Of a stretch of 64,000 nucleotides of DNA, positions 29,956-39,317 are shown one piece after another; the stretch's first letter is position 1; each line of letters opens with the position of its first letter. Both the position numbers and the translations under genes were made by a program. A model generated the notes under the pieces. That model saw only the letters and a program-made list of their open reading frames with translations. It was not told where the DNA came from and did no database searches. Source of the DNA: Nitrincola alkalisediminis (GTDB lineage: Bacteria; Pseudomonadota; Gammaproteobacteria; Pseudomonadales; Balneatricaceae); contig NZ_VYTY01000001.1 in the NCBI RefSeq assembly GCF_009821115.1, positions 620,001 to 684,000 on the forward strand, read 5' to 3'.

Positions 29956-30431
29956 TGATCCGCTCCTTTGTCGGCGAACTTAAGGCGTTCAATCAGGCTT
30001 TGAAGCAATCGATGTATCATCGCGAGCGATAGGATAGGCAGCCATATCAGATAGATCCAAGTGGGGTAGCCAAGCCCTGGTGAAAGCGATTCCCACTGAT
30101 ACTCTTCATAGGTGAGCAGCCCTCCGTACCAGACTATCAGACTGAGCAGTAGTATGCTAAAAAAGGCTTGTCCGATGAGTAGGATGCGTCTCCAGAACCA
30201 CGGAAGCTTGTCTTCAATAAAGGTGATGCGGATATGTTCATTCTGGCGGGCAGCAACGGCGGCACCTGCAAAGGTTAACACTACCAGTAAAAAAACTGAA
30301 AACTCTTCAGTAAAAGCAAAGGAGGCGTTGGTGGTATATCGAACCACAACATTGCCGAGGCTGATTAAACAAATAGCCGATAAGGCGATTGCTGCAATCC
30401 AGGATTCTGGTCTTGATTTAGGGTTTGACAT
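29952..30431 (-). CDS. dctQ: TRAP transporter small permease subunit (DctQ type)
   Basis: A 159-residue membrane protein with four hydrophobic segments (about 11-31, 40-60, 84-106 and 123-145) and the DctQ-family stretch FAFTEEFSVFLLVVLTFAGAA followed by RQNEHIRITFIEDKL-like residues. It bridges the binding protein and the large permease. It overlaps dctM by four bases and is separated from dctP by a 68-base gap holding a strong hairpin. Confidence 0.92.
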   Translation of the reverse strand: MSNPKSRPESWIAAIALSAICLISLGNVVVRYTTNASFAFTEEFSVFLLVVLTFAGAAVAARQNEHIRITFIEDKLPWFWRRILLIGQAFFSILLLSLIVWYGGLLTYEEYQWESLSPGLGYPTWIYLIWLPILSLAMIHRLLQSLIERLKFADKGADQ

Positions 30432-30459
30432 GATGAAGGGAGTTCAAGCCATATATGAG

Positions 30460-30493
30460 CTCTGGTATCTGTGGCTTCCTTCAGATACCAGAG
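30460..30493 (-). repeat. Intercistronic hairpin between dctP and dctQ
   Basis: CTCTGGTATCTG and CAGATACCAGAG form a perfect 12-bp stem with a 10-base loop just after the dctP stop. There is no T-run on the minus strand. The likely effect is to stabilise the dctP message and raise binding-protein level over the permeases, as seen in many binding-protein operons. Confidence 0.8.
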
Positions 30494-30499
30494 ACTAAA

Positions 30500-31507
30500 T
30501 TAACGCGCGTCTACAGCGGCTTTAGCCTTGTTAAACAGGTCTTGTCCAATGCGCGGAACCCATTTTTCGTAGACGCTCTGAGTCGCATCGACAAATGCAG
30601 CGTGTTGTTCCGGTGTGAGTTCGGTGACTTCAACGCCGCGCTCTTTGATGCGTTCGAGTGTTTCAACCAGCTCAGCACGCGATTTGGCAATTTCCCACGC
30701 GCCGGCTTCAATTGCAGCCTCTTTCAACAGTGTTTGGTCTTCAGTTGATAGCGAGTTCCAAACGCGTTGGTTAACACCAAATACCAGTGGGTCAGCCATA
30801 TAGCGCCATAGGGTTAGGTGTTTTTGTCCGACTTGGTCAATACGTGCAACGTCGAAAACAGACAAGGGGTTTTCCTGTCCATCAACGGCTCCAGTGGTGA
30901 GAGCAGGTTGTGCATCTGCCCAGCTCATTTGGGTTGGATTCGCCCCAAGCGTATTAAACGTGTCTAGAAATAAAGGTGAGCCTACGACGCGAACCTTTAG
31001 GCCCTTGAGATCAGCGGGTTGACTGATGGCGCCCCGTGAGTTGGAAAGTTCGCGAAAACCGTTTTCACCCCATGCAAGGGGAATGACTCCACGCTTCTCG
31101 ATGGCTTCAAAAATAGCCTGTCCAGCTTCACCCTGAGTGATGGCATCAATAGCGGCCTCGTCTGGCATTAAAAAGGGCAGAGAGAAAAGGTTAAGTTCGG
31201 GGACTTGAGGCGACCAGTTGATGGTCGAGGCAACGGCCATATCGATGATGCCACTGCGCATAGCTGAAAACTCACGGGTTTGGTCTCCTGAGACCAGCTG
31301 AGCATTTGGGTAAATCGTCAGTTTCATGCGTCCTTCTGAGCGTTCTTCAACGAGTTCTGCCCATTTCACGGCGGCTTGTCCCCAAGGAAAAGCATCCGAT
31401 AAAACCGTTGATACTGAAAATTCGCGTGTTTCTTGAGCGAAGGTTGGGGCACTGATAAGGAGTAAGGAGCTGGCTGCTAGAGCAGTTAGAAGGTTCTTTG
31501 AGTTCAT
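30500..31507 (-). CDS. dctP: TRAP transporter substrate-binding protein (DctP type)
   Basis: A 335-residue periplasmic protein. The signal peptide has a hydrophobic core LLTALAASSLLLIS and probable cleavage after PTFA. The mature part shows the DctP-family pattern with ELVEERSEGRMKLTIYPNAQ, the ligand-contact arginine in LKVRVVGSPLFLDTF, and DGQENPLSVFD. Family knowledge says such proteins bind carboxylates, often C4-dicarboxylates or sugar acids; the neighbouring sugar genes hint at a sugar acid, but this is only inference. First gene of the operon; divergent from the PQQ dehydrogenase gene. Confidence 0.93.
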   Translation of the reverse strand: MNSKNLLTALAASSLLLISAPTFAQETREFSVSTVLSDAFPWGQAAVKWAELVEERSEGRMKLTIYPNAQLVSGDQTREFSAMRSGIIDMAVASTINWSPQVPELNLFSLPFLMPDEAAIDAITQGEAGQAIFEAIEKRGVIPLAWGENGFRELSNSRGAISQPADLKGLKVRVVGSPLFLDTFNTLGANPTQMSWADAQPALTTGAVDGQENPLSVFDVARIDQVGQKHLTLWRYMADPLVFGVNQRVWNSLSTEDQTLLKEAAIEAGAWEIAKSRAELVETLERIKERGVEVTELTPEQHAAFVDATQSVYEKWVPRIGQDLFNKAKAAVDAR

Positions 31508-31690
31508 AATCGGCCCTTTATATTTTTATTTTCTAGAAATGAAAGACATATATTCCGTTTGTTTGAGCAATGAGCATTTTTAGTCATAAGTCTAAGGTTG
31601 GTCTATAGTAGACCAGTCAGTTTGAATTTAAAAGCAGTTGAGTTGTCAGAGATTGGATGACGTATTGTAGTTAAAACAGGAGCTAATTTA

Positions 31691-32827
31691 ATGAAATTTA
31701 AGACGTGTTCGCTTTTAGTCTGTTTAACTTTAGGGGGGTATTCTTCTTTAAGCTGGAGTAATGATCGTTTTTCAACAGACCTCTATTCGCTAAACGTGAA
31801 GACTCATGTGGATGGGTTAGTCAATCCATGGTCTCTTGCATTTTTGCCTGAAGGTGGGATCTTGGTAACGGAGCGACCGGGTCGTTTGCGTTTGATAGAA
31901 GCGGGAGTGCTGCGTGAAAGGCCGATTGAGGGTGTGCCTGACGTGGCGGCTTCTGGACAGGGTGGCTTGCTCGACATTGCCTTGCATCCTGACTTCGAAG
32001 AAAACCGTTGGTTGTATTTATCTTTCTCGGATCGAACCGCTGAAGGTTTAACGACGCGCGTGATCCGTGCACGTTATCAAGATGGGCGTCTTACCGATCA
32101 TGAAGACATCTTTGAAGCGCTGCCTCGATCTTCAGGAGGGCGTCATTTTGGTGGGCGTTTGTTGTTTGATCGTGCTGGCTATTTATACCTGTCAGTAGGG
32201 GACCGTGGTGAAATGGATCGAGCGCAGGATCTGGCGGACCACGCTGGCAGTATTATACGTCTGCATGACGATGGTCGAATTCCAGATGACAACCCCTTCG
32301 TCGATAACCCACAAGCCAAACCTGAGATCTATTCATGGGGGCATCGGAATCCACAAGGCTTGGTGCTGCATCCCGAAACAGGTGACATCTGGTCACATGA
32401 GCATGGGCCAAGAGGGGGAGATGAGATCAACCGGATTCAAGCGTCCCTTAATTATGGTTGGCCAAAAGCAACACATGGGATTAATTACACAGGATTTTCA
32501 ATTTCGCCGCATCAAACCCTTCCGGGAATGGAGTCTCCTTTACTCTATTGGACGCCTTCAATAGCTCCCAGTGGTATGACGTTTTACACCGGTGATGATT
32601 TTCCTGAATGGCAAGGACAGTTGTTATCTGGTGCGCTCAGTCATCGTTTGGTGTCTCGTGTATCGATTGATTCGGCTGAAAATCCTGAATCCGTTGTTGA
32701 GGTTGAACAGATGCTCAAAGGGTTGGGTCGTCGAATTCGAGACATACGTCAAGATGCAGAGGGGCGTTTATGGTTACTGACGGATGAATCGCCCGGACGT
32801 GTGATGTCGATCCATTTAAACGATTAA
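31691..32827 (+). CDS. PQQ-dependent sugar dehydrogenase (soluble aldose dehydrogenase, YliI-like), secreted
   Basis: A 378-residue protein with a signal peptide (core around LLVCLTLGGYSSLS). The mature part is a beta-propeller of the glucose/sorbosone dehydrogenase family, with NPWSLAFLPEGGILVTERPG, GQGGLLDIALHPDF, the catalytic and PQQ-contacting SGGRHFGGRL, the calcium-site region YSWGHRNPQGLVLHP and EHGPRGGDEIN. It resembles E. coli YliI (aldose sugar dehydrogenase), which needs externally supplied or self-made PQQ. It would oxidise sugars to lactones in the periplasm, whose acids could then feed the cell. The TRAP operon is divergent from it. Confidence 0.9.
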   Translation: MKFKTCSLLVCLTLGGYSSLSWSNDRFSTDLYSLNVKTHVDGLVNPWSLAFLPEGGILVTERPGRLRLIEAGVLRERPIEGVPDVAASGQGGLLDIALHPDFEENRWLYLSFSDRTAEGLTTRVIRARYQDGRLTDHEDIFEALPRSSGGRHFGGRLLFDRAGYLYLSVGDRGEMDRAQDLADHAGSIIRLHDDGRIPDDNPFVDNPQAKPEIYSWGHRNPQGLVLHPETGDIWSHEHGPRGGDEINRIQASLNYGWPKATHGINYTGFSISPHQTLPGMESPLLYWTPSIAPSGMTFYTGDDFPEWQGQLLSGALSHRLVSRVSIDSAENPESVVEVEQMLKGLGRRIRDIRQDAEGRLWLLTDESPGRVMSIHLND

Positions 32828-32840
32828 GTTTAAAAAGTGC

Positions 32841-32869
32841 TTGCATTATAAGTACGATAGCCATATAGT
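32841..32869 (+). promoter_or_regulatory. Sigma-70 promoter of tRNA-Pro
   Basis: TTGCAT (32841-32846) and TATAGT (32864-32869) are separated by 17 bases, with a GC-rich discriminator (ACGCACCG) after the -10 box, as usual for stable RNA genes. The tRNA begins about 20 bases further on. Confidence 0.8.
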
Positions 32870-32889
32870 ACGCACCGTCTTCACGGGCA

Positions 32890-32966
<77 letters not shown>

Positions 32967-33123
32967 TCTTATTTTTATCCTCCCTTTGTTTAGCCTTAGT
33001 CCTCGATCACTATCGTTTAGTAAGATGTATTTTAAATACACTTTTTATTTAGTTTGCCCGACAAAGCGTCAGTGCAAATGTTCTGTTATTCTTTGGTTTA
33101 ATCGATATGGCCCATTAAACGCC

Positions 33124-35604
33124 TCATTTCCGTGCTATAGCCGCTTTTGTTAAGCGGGTGGCTTCCGCGCTGAGTGGATTTTCAGGCCAAGGGTGTTTCG
33201 GATAGCGTCCTCGCATTTCTTTACGCACCTCTGTGTACGCATGCCGCCAAAAATGCGGGAGGTCCCCCGTGATCTGTAAGGGGCGGCGTGCGGGTGATAA
33301 TAAGTGTATTAATAAAGGTAAACGACCGTTTAGCACCGTGGGTTGGCCTTCGTAGCCGAACATTTCTTGTAATTTTACGGCCAGAATGGGTGGTTTGTGT
33401 GCGTAATCTATCGTGACGTTTGAGCCGCTGGGTACTTTAATCTGAAGAGGTAGTAATTCACTTAGTTGTTGCTGTTGCTCCCAACTTAATAAACAGAGTA
33501 AGGCTGAATAGGTGTCCACTTTATCCAAGTCGCGTAGATGACGTGCATGATTTAAAAAAGGGAGCAGCCAAGTAGACATAGAACCCAATAAGGCAGTGTC
33601 GCTGACGTCTGGCCAGTCGCCGCCTTCATATTCATGAAGTAAGCTCAACCGAGCTCTTAAGTTGACTGCAGCTTCCGACCAGCGAAGGCAATTGATGCCA
33701 CGCTGATGAATAATGTCTTTCCAAGCCTGTTGCCAATCTTCTGCACTTAGGTCCGGCAAGGCCTCGCTGCTGATGTGAAGCTCACCTAAATATAAGGATC
33801 GGCGAGCAAGATGCTGCCCGTTTTCTTGCCAACCGATCTGAGTACGCTGATTGAACATTTGCGGGGCCAAGGATTGCAGTAATTCCAAGTGATTGCCGGA
33901 TACTTCGCACGCGAGGCGAATGCGTGTTGTTTGATTGATACTGAAATCCGCACAGGCCAGCCAGTCCGCAGATACTAAGTCCGATTGAGGTAAGAGCTCA
34001 GCTCCTCGACCATTGCTTAACAGAAAATGCAGATTGTGGTCACGTCGACGCGCGATTCGATCAGGAAATGCCAAGGCCACCAATACGGCAGGTAGCGCGT
34101 CTTCGCTGACAAAATGTTCTTGGTAGACTGAGATTGCCTGAGATTGGAGTTGCTGCCATAAGCGTCGTGATAAGGGGTCTACTCGTTGCTGCCAAAGGTT
34201 GTGTTGGCGCGCTTGACCGATTAAGCGTATTAAATCATCGCTTTTGCGCAGACTGTTTGGCCATTCTTGAATAAGAGCCACAATATCGCATGCAAGTTTT
34301 CCGAGACCCAAGCTCTGTGCGCAGATAAGCGCATGTGCCCAGCGTGGCTCAATGCCTAAGCGTGCACAAGCTAAGCCCTGTTCTGTTAAGCGTAGTTGAT
34401 CCTGTGTGATCAGTCCTAATTGTTGCAAGAGATCTCGTGCTTGCTGTAAGGCTGCTAAGGGAGGAGGTGTTAGCCAAAAGAGTTCTGACGGTTCGGCTCC
34501 CCAACGTAAGAGCTCTATTAGTAAGGGGGCTAGGTCGGCCTCTAAAATATCAGCGCGAATGTGTGCATCTAAGCGCTCATGCGTGCTTTCCGGCCATAAG
34601 CGATAGCAAACCCCAGCCGCTTGTCGACCCGCTCTACCACAGCGTTGCTCCGCAGATGCCCGTGATATACGACGTGTTTTCAGCTCATTCAAACCGCTGC
34701 TAACATGAAATACGCTACGCCTTTCTAATCCGCTGTCTATGACAACTCGAACCCCGTCTAAGGTAATGGAGCTTTCGGCGATGTTTGTTGCTAGGATGAT
34801 TTTTCGTTGTCCTGTGGCGGCGGGTTTTAATGCGATCTCTTGCGCTTTGTTACTCAGTTGCGCGTGCAGGGGAAGGACTTGAATGTCATTGGCTAGGTTG
34901 CTTAGGGCATTTTGCAATTGATTAATCTCCCTCACACCGGGAAGGAACACTAAAATATCCCCTTCATGGGTCAATGCCTGACGGACAACCTGAGCGCAAT
35001 GATCAATCAGTGATATTTGAGTATTCAGGGGTGGTTGGTAATGCACACTGACTGGAAAGCTGCGTCCCTTGCTTTGGATTAAAGGCGCATCTAAAGCGGA
35101 TGTGAGTGTTTGCACATCCAATGTGGCCGACATGATCAATATGCGGAGGTCAGGACGCAAGATCTGTTGACTATGGTGCACCAGCGCAAGCGCAAGATCC
35201 GATTGTAAATTGCGCTCATGGAACTCATCAAAAATAACCAGCCCTACGCCCGTTAACTCAGGGTCGTCTTGAAGTAAGCGCGTTAGAATACCTTCTGTGA
35301 CAACTTCAATGCGGGTTTTTTGGCTAATTTTTGCATCTAAACGAATACGATAGCCGACTGTTTCTCCAACCGATTCCCCGCACTGTTGTGCCATGAACAG
35401 CGCCGCATTACGCGCAGCAACACGCCTGGGTTCGAGCATTACAATACGTTTACCAACCAGCCAAGGCGCATCTAATAAAGCTAAAGGCACACGCGTGGTT
35501 TTACCTGCGCCGGGCTCTGCGCTTAATAATACAACACCAGGTGTTTGCAGTGATTCACAGAGTTTCGGAATAACGTCATCAATAGGCAAAGCAGTTGTAT
35601 GCAT
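33124..35604 (-). CDS. hrpB: ATP-dependent helicase HrpB
   Basis: An 826-residue DEAH-family helicase. The Walker A motif is AEPGAGKTTRVPLAL (near residue 29), Walker B is IFDEFHERNLQSDLAL, motif III is SATLDVQTL, and motif VI is QRCGRAGRQAAGVCYRLW. The C-terminal HrpB-specific domain (about 490-826) is present, with the late WPDVSDTALL and PPILAVKLQEMFG stretches. Length is typical. The family is non-essential and its physiological RNA substrate is not settled. It stands alone, convergent with the tRNA gene. Confidence 0.95.
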   Translation of the reverse strand: MHTTALPIDDVIPKLCESLQTPGVVLLSAEPGAGKTTRVPLALLDAPWLVGKRIVMLEPRRVAARNAALFMAQQCGESVGETVGYRIRLDAKISQKTRIEVVTEGILTRLLQDDPELTGVGLVIFDEFHERNLQSDLALALVHHSQQILRPDLRILIMSATLDVQTLTSALDAPLIQSKGRSFPVSVHYQPPLNTQISLIDHCAQVVRQALTHEGDILVFLPGVREINQLQNALSNLANDIQVLPLHAQLSNKAQEIALKPAATGQRKIILATNIAESSITLDGVRVVIDSGLERRSVFHVSSGLNELKTRRISRASAEQRCGRAGRQAAGVCYRLWPESTHERLDAHIRADILEADLAPLLIELLRWGAEPSELFWLTPPPLAALQQARDLLQQLGLITQDQLRLTEQGLACARLGIEPRWAHALICAQSLGLGKLACDIVALIQEWPNSLRKSDDLIRLIGQARQHNLWQQRVDPLSRRLWQQLQSQAISVYQEHFVSEDALPAVLVALAFPDRIARRRDHNLHFLLSNGRGAELLPQSDLVSADWLACADFSINQTTRIRLACEVSGNHLELLQSLAPQMFNQRTQIGWQENGQHLARRSLYLGELHISSEALPDLSAEDWQQAWKDIIHQRGINCLRWSEAAVNLRARLSLLHEYEGGDWPDVSDTALLGSMSTWLLPFLNHARHLRDLDKVDTYSALLCLLSWEQQQQLSELLPLQIKVPSGSNVTIDYAHKPPILAVKLQEMFGYEGQPTVLNGRLPLLIHLLSPARRPLQITGDLPHFWRHAYTEVRKEMRGRYPKHPWPENPLSAEATRLTKAAIARK

Positions 35605-35870
35605 AAAGGCTCAGAATTGGGTTGGGAGGCGGTGGCTTCGCTATGATACCATGTCGGAAGGGTATGCCAATCCTCGCCTTGCGGGTGAGCCCAGTACTCG
35701 ATATCGAAATGCACATAAATCGGTGTTGAGTAGGAGTGCAAGATCATTTTAGAGAGTCCTGTTGAAGGGAGGCTGGATTTAGCCTGAAACATGCAGCAGA
35801 ATGCATAAGCGCTTTGCCCTGAAAAGACAGATAGGCGTGTTTGATAGCCATTTTACTCGGAGTGCCTTGT

Positions 35871-36989
35871 TTGAATACTGTAATTAGTGGTGTAGGACTG
35901 TATACGCCTATCGATACCATCAATAATGATGAATTGGTGGAATCGTTTAACCGTTTTGTAGCTGACTACAACGAGCAGAACAGTGCGGATATAGCGCAAG
36001 GTGAGCTGACAGAGTTGCAGCCCTCATCGACGGCATTTATTGACAAAGCGTCGGGTATTCTTAGCCGCTATGTAATCGATAAACAGGGGATTCTTGATCC
36101 AAAGCGGATGAAACCCTATGTTGCACCACGAGCCAATGACAGCCTGAGTCTACAAGCTGAAATGGCCGTGAAGGCTGCTCAGTTGGCGTTGGATGAAGCA
36201 GGTTTGTCAGGCGCTGATCTGGATTGCGTGATTGTTGCCTGCTCCAATTTGCAGCGTGCCTACCCTGCAGTGGCAATTGAAGTCCAGCAGGCATTGGGGG
36301 CAGGCGGTTTTGCCTTTGATATGAACGTTGCCTGCTCGTCTGCTACATTTGCTCTGCAATTGGCGGATAATACTCTGCAAGCGGGCAGTGCTTCGCGTGT
36401 GTTGGTGGTGAATCCCGAAATTTGTTCGGCACATTTGAATTACCGCGACCGCGACAGCCATTTTATTTTTGGTGATGCCTGTACGGCGATGATTGTTGAA
36501 CCAGAGGATGCGGCACACAGTCCGCGACAGTTTCGTATACTGGGAACACGCCTAAAAACAGCCTTTTCGAACAACATCCGTAATAACTTTGGTTTCCTCA
36601 CTAAGTGTGAAGATCGCTCCTTGGATGCACCGGATACTTATTTTGTGCAGCAGGGGCGAAAGGTTTTCAAAGATGTGGTGCCGATGGTGGCAGATCTCAT
36701 TCTTGATCATTTGAATTCGCTCAAGCTGCCGCCGTCGGATCTTCGTCGATTATGGCTGCACCAGGCTAACATCAATATGAACAGTCTTATCGCGCGTAAG
36801 GTACTCGGGCGTGATCCTACGCAAGATGAAGCGCCAACCATTTTGCATGAGTTTGGTAACACGAGTTCTGCAGCGTCGATCATTGCATTTGAGCGCTATC
36901 GTGATGGATTAGAATCAGGCGATTTGTGTTTGCTGAGTTCGTTTGGTGCTGGTTACTCTGTGGGTTCGGTGGTGTTACGCAAAGTTTAG
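35871..36989 (+). CDS. Beta-ketoacyl-ACP synthase III, FabH2-like
   Basis: A thiolase-fold synthase of about 372 residues resembling Pseudomonas PA3286, which diverts octanoyl-CoA from beta-oxidation into fatty acid synthesis. The catalytic triad is complete: Cys in NVACSSATFAL, His in LWLHQANINMN and Asn in EFGNTSSAAS. The N-terminus (VISGVGLYTP) starts from a TTG at 35871 with CGGAG upstream; a TTG 30 bases earlier has no such site. It is longer than housekeeping FabH because of an insert after NDELVESFNRFV. It is not beside a fab cluster. A hairpin terminator follows. Confidence 0.88.
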   Translation: MNTVISGVGLYTPIDTINNDELVESFNRFVADYNEQNSADIAQGELTELQPSSTAFIDKASGILSRYVIDKQGILDPKRMKPYVAPRANDSLSLQAEMAVKAAQLALDEAGLSGADLDCVIVACSNLQRAYPAVAIEVQQALGAGGFAFDMNVACSSATFALQLADNTLQAGSASRVLVVNPEICSAHLNYRDRDSHFIFGDACTAMIVEPEDAAHSPRQFRILGTRLKTAFSNNIRNNFGFLTKCEDRSLDAPDTYFVQQGRKVFKDVVPMVADLILDHLNSLKLPPSDLRRLWLHQANINMNSLIARKVLGRDPTQDEAPTILHEFGNTSSAASIIAFERYRDGLESGDLCLLSSFGAGYSVGSVVLRKV

Positions 36990-37054
36990 TGTCATGGTCA
37001 GGCGTCATTTGTGAAAGCGAGTGACTCTTTCGAGGTCTAAGGTGTATTTTTGAC

Positions 37055-37080
37055 GAAAGCGTGTCTTAGGTTACGCTTTC
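37055..37080 (+). terminator. Probable terminator after the FabH2-like gene
   Basis: GAAAGCGT and ACGCTTTC form an 8-bp stem with a 10-base loop, followed by a T-rich stretch (ATTCCTTCTTTG). The T-run is interrupted, so termination may be partial. Confidence 0.6.
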
Positions 37081-37175
37081 ATTCCTTCTTTGTGTCTAAA
37101 AAATCGTATGCAGACTTCATCAGCTCTTAGTATTTCGTTCTTTGGGCTGTTGTTTACTTTACCTTAATCATTAAG

Positions 37176-37192
37176 TTAGTTAGACTAACTAA
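37176..37192. promoter_or_regulatory. MarR-type operator upstream of marR-MATE
   Basis: TTAGTTAGACTAACTAA is a perfect 17-base palindrome, 32 bases before the MarR-type gene start. Size, symmetry and position fit an autoregulatory MarR operator that would also control the downstream efflux gene. Confidence 0.75.
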
Positions 37193-37223
37193 TATTGATA
37201 TTGCCTATGTTTAGAGAGTTTCT

Positions 37224-37694
37224 ATGGATATACGACCCAGCTTGCAGCGACTAGAGTGGCATCTCTGGAATCAATGGCGTGAACGAGCCCAGCATAACGA
37301 CCATCTTGAGTTGACAAACAGCGAGTTGCAATACGTCTATATTTTGTTGGCTTGGAGCGAGACGGGGTTGCGTTTGACTGAGTTGGCTGAACTTATGCAA
37401 GTGAGTAAGGCTTCAGCTAGCAGCATGATCAGTAAGTTAGAGAAACGTGGTTATCTTTCAAGACAGCCTTGTTCTGAGGACGCAAGGGCGCAAAGACTCC
37501 TGCCCACTATAAAAGCGATGACGTTAAAACAAGAGGAGCCAAGAGTGTATCAGGCCGCGGTGCGTCATTTTGAGCAGGTTCTTTCGGCAGAAGAGTTGCA
37601 ACAATTGACAGTTCTACTGGATAAAGCATGTCGAGATCTTGATCTGGGCGACCTTTATCCACCTCAGCTATTTCAGTCTCCTTATAACATTTGA
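37224..37694 (+). CDS. MarR family transcriptional regulator
   Basis: A 156-residue winged-helix regulator with the recognition region LTELAELMQVSKASASSMIS and the wing KLEKRGYLSRQPCSEDARA. It is preceded by a perfect palindrome and followed after 43 bases by a MATE efflux gene on the same strand, the standard layout for a self-regulated drug-efflux unit. The ligand is unknown. Confidence 0.9.
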   Translation: MDIRPSLQRLEWHLWNQWRERAQHNDHLELTNSELQYVYILLAWSETGLRLTELAELMQVSKASASSMISKLEKRGYLSRQPCSEDARAQRLLPTIKAMTLKQEEPRVYQAAVRHFEQVLSAEELQQLTVLLDKACRDLDLGDLYPPQLFQSPYNI

Positions 37695-37737
37695 TCATTG
37701 CAGATATCTAGGAAGGCGTTAGGAAACGGAGCCACAC

Positions 37738-39108
37738 ATGCAAAGCAATTTAGACAATAAACATTTATTGGAACAGGGACCTGTCAGTAGCCTGTTTATT
37801 AAGTATGCACTCCCCAGCGTGGTGACAATGCTATTCTTTGGAATTCAAAACCTGATAGACGGGATTGTGGTAGGCAACCATCTTGGGTCTGATGCATTGG
37901 GTGGCGTCAATATTATTCTACCCTTATTTAGTGCAATTATGGTGATAGCATTGATTGTGGGTATTGGCAGTCAAACGCTTGTCAGCATGGGGTTGGGTGA
38001 AAAGAATATTGAAAAAGCTCAAGATGCAATGACAACAGGTTTCTGGTCGTTGGTACTGGTTAGCTTGGTTTCTACAGGTGCTTTGCTGATGTTTGCAGAA
38101 CCCTTAACGCAACATTTGGGGGCGGATGAGCGTCTATTGCCCCATGCGTTGGCTTACTTCAAAGGGCTTGTTCCTTTCATTCTTCCTATCACCTTATGCT
38201 TTTACTCAGATGTTATGTTGAAGGCGCTGGGGCATCCCAAGTTTTCGATGATGATTATGACCTCGGTAGTAATCATCAACGTTGCACTGAGTTTGTATTT
38301 GGTTCTAGGCACCGATATGGGCACAATGGGGGCAAGTTTGGCAACAGGGATTGCGTTTTCGATCGGACTTGGGATGTCCGCCTATTTGACTTTCAACGTC
38401 AAGCAGCGTTTATCGATGCTCAAAGGGCGTATGCGTATGCCTTTGTTGATCAAAGCCGTTTATAACGGTTCCTCCGAAGGAGTATCCGAACTCGCAGCCG
38501 CAATCAGTATACTGATTATCAATCTAACCGTGGTTAAAATGTTGGGTGCCGATGGCGTTGCGGCGTTCACGGCAATTAATTACATCAATTTCGTAGGGAT
38601 ACTACTGTTTCTCGGTATTTCAGATGGATTGATTCCAGTATTGAGCTATAACTTTGGTGCAAAAAACTACGAGCGCGTAAAACGTATTTTCCGCTTTGCG
38701 GCTTTGGTGAATTTCGGGATAGGTATTAGTGTGTTTATCCTATTGCAAGGGTTTGGTGAATATGCCCTGGGTTTGTTTTTTGATTTAAGCAACAAACGTG
38801 TGTTTGAGATCGCATTGGCGGGTCTGCATATATCCGCATTCGTGTTTTTAATGAATGGCCTCAATATACTGATTACGGCTTATTTTACGGCACTCGGCGA
38901 AGCAATGAGTTCGATCGTTGTGGCGGCATTGCGTGGTGTCGTATTTGTCTTGATAGGTGTGGCACTTTTACCCAAATTTATGGGTATTGAGGGTGTCTGG
39001 ATCACCATCCCGCTCGCAGAGCTGATGGCGTTAGGTGTTGCATGTGTGTTGGTCTTAAGGATTAATCGAAAACTACTCATGCTCACAAAAAAGACTGAGA
39101 CACAGTGA
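37738..39108 (+). CDS. MATE family multidrug efflux transporter
   Basis: A 456-residue membrane protein with about 12 transmembrane segments in two homologous halves. Family features include the N-terminal FGIQNLIDGIVVGNHLGSDA region and the second-half GISDGLIPVLSYNFGAKNYE. Such proteins export cationic drugs or toxic metabolites in exchange for sodium or protons. It follows the MarR-type gene and is probably controlled by it. A stretch around residues 330-440 is weakly conserved, so the substrate cannot be guessed. Confidence 0.92.
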   Translation: MQSNLDNKHLLEQGPVSSLFIKYALPSVVTMLFFGIQNLIDGIVVGNHLGSDALGGVNIILPLFSAIMVIALIVGIGSQTLVSMGLGEKNIEKAQDAMTTGFWSLVLVSLVSTGALLMFAEPLTQHLGADERLLPHALAYFKGLVPFILPITLCFYSDVMLKALGHPKFSMMIMTSVVIINVALSLYLVLGTDMGTMGASLATGIAFSIGLGMSAYLTFNVKQRLSMLKGRMRMPLLIKAVYNGSSEGVSELAAAISILIINLTVVKMLGADGVAAFTAINYINFVGILLFLGISDGLIPVLSYNFGAKNYERVKRIFRFAALVNFGIGISVFILLQGFGEYALGLFFDLSNKRVFEIALAGLHISAFVFLMNGLNILITAYFTALGEAMSSIVVAALRGVVFVLIGVALLPKFMGIEGVWITIPLAELMALGVACVLVLRINRKLLMLTKKTETQ

Positions 39109-39161
39109 CTTTTATTACTTCACTCCTGTTGAAGTTTTTAAAGCATAATTGTGCAATCGTG

Positions 39162-39195
39162 AACATTTTCGGGCTTATTAAAGCCCGAAAATGTT
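39162..39195. terminator. Long perfect inverted repeat between convergent genes
   Basis: AACATTTTCGGGCTT and AAGCCCGAAAATGTT form a perfect 15-bp stem around ATTA. It lies between the convergent MATE and KAS II genes. There is no external T-run, so it is an atypical bidirectional terminator or an RNA-stabilising hairpin. Confidence 0.6.
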
Positions 39196-39317
39196 GTAAG
39201 CCTTTAATGTGTGGCTATTGACCCCATTGCACTTCACCCATGATGACTTTAGCGCTTAAGCTTAATATGCTGTCACTAATGTTTGGTTAATTTTATTTCA
39301 CGTCGGTATTCAGTGTC

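Noticed and set aside
35523-35792. 89-codon minus-strand frame overlapping the hrpB start
   Set aside because: It overlaps the conserved hrpB N-terminus in another frame and matches nothing; possibly a remnant but not supportable.
39162-39195. Perfect 15-bp inverted repeat as an insertion sequence end
   Set aside because: There is no transposase and no second copy; its position between convergent genes fits a terminator.
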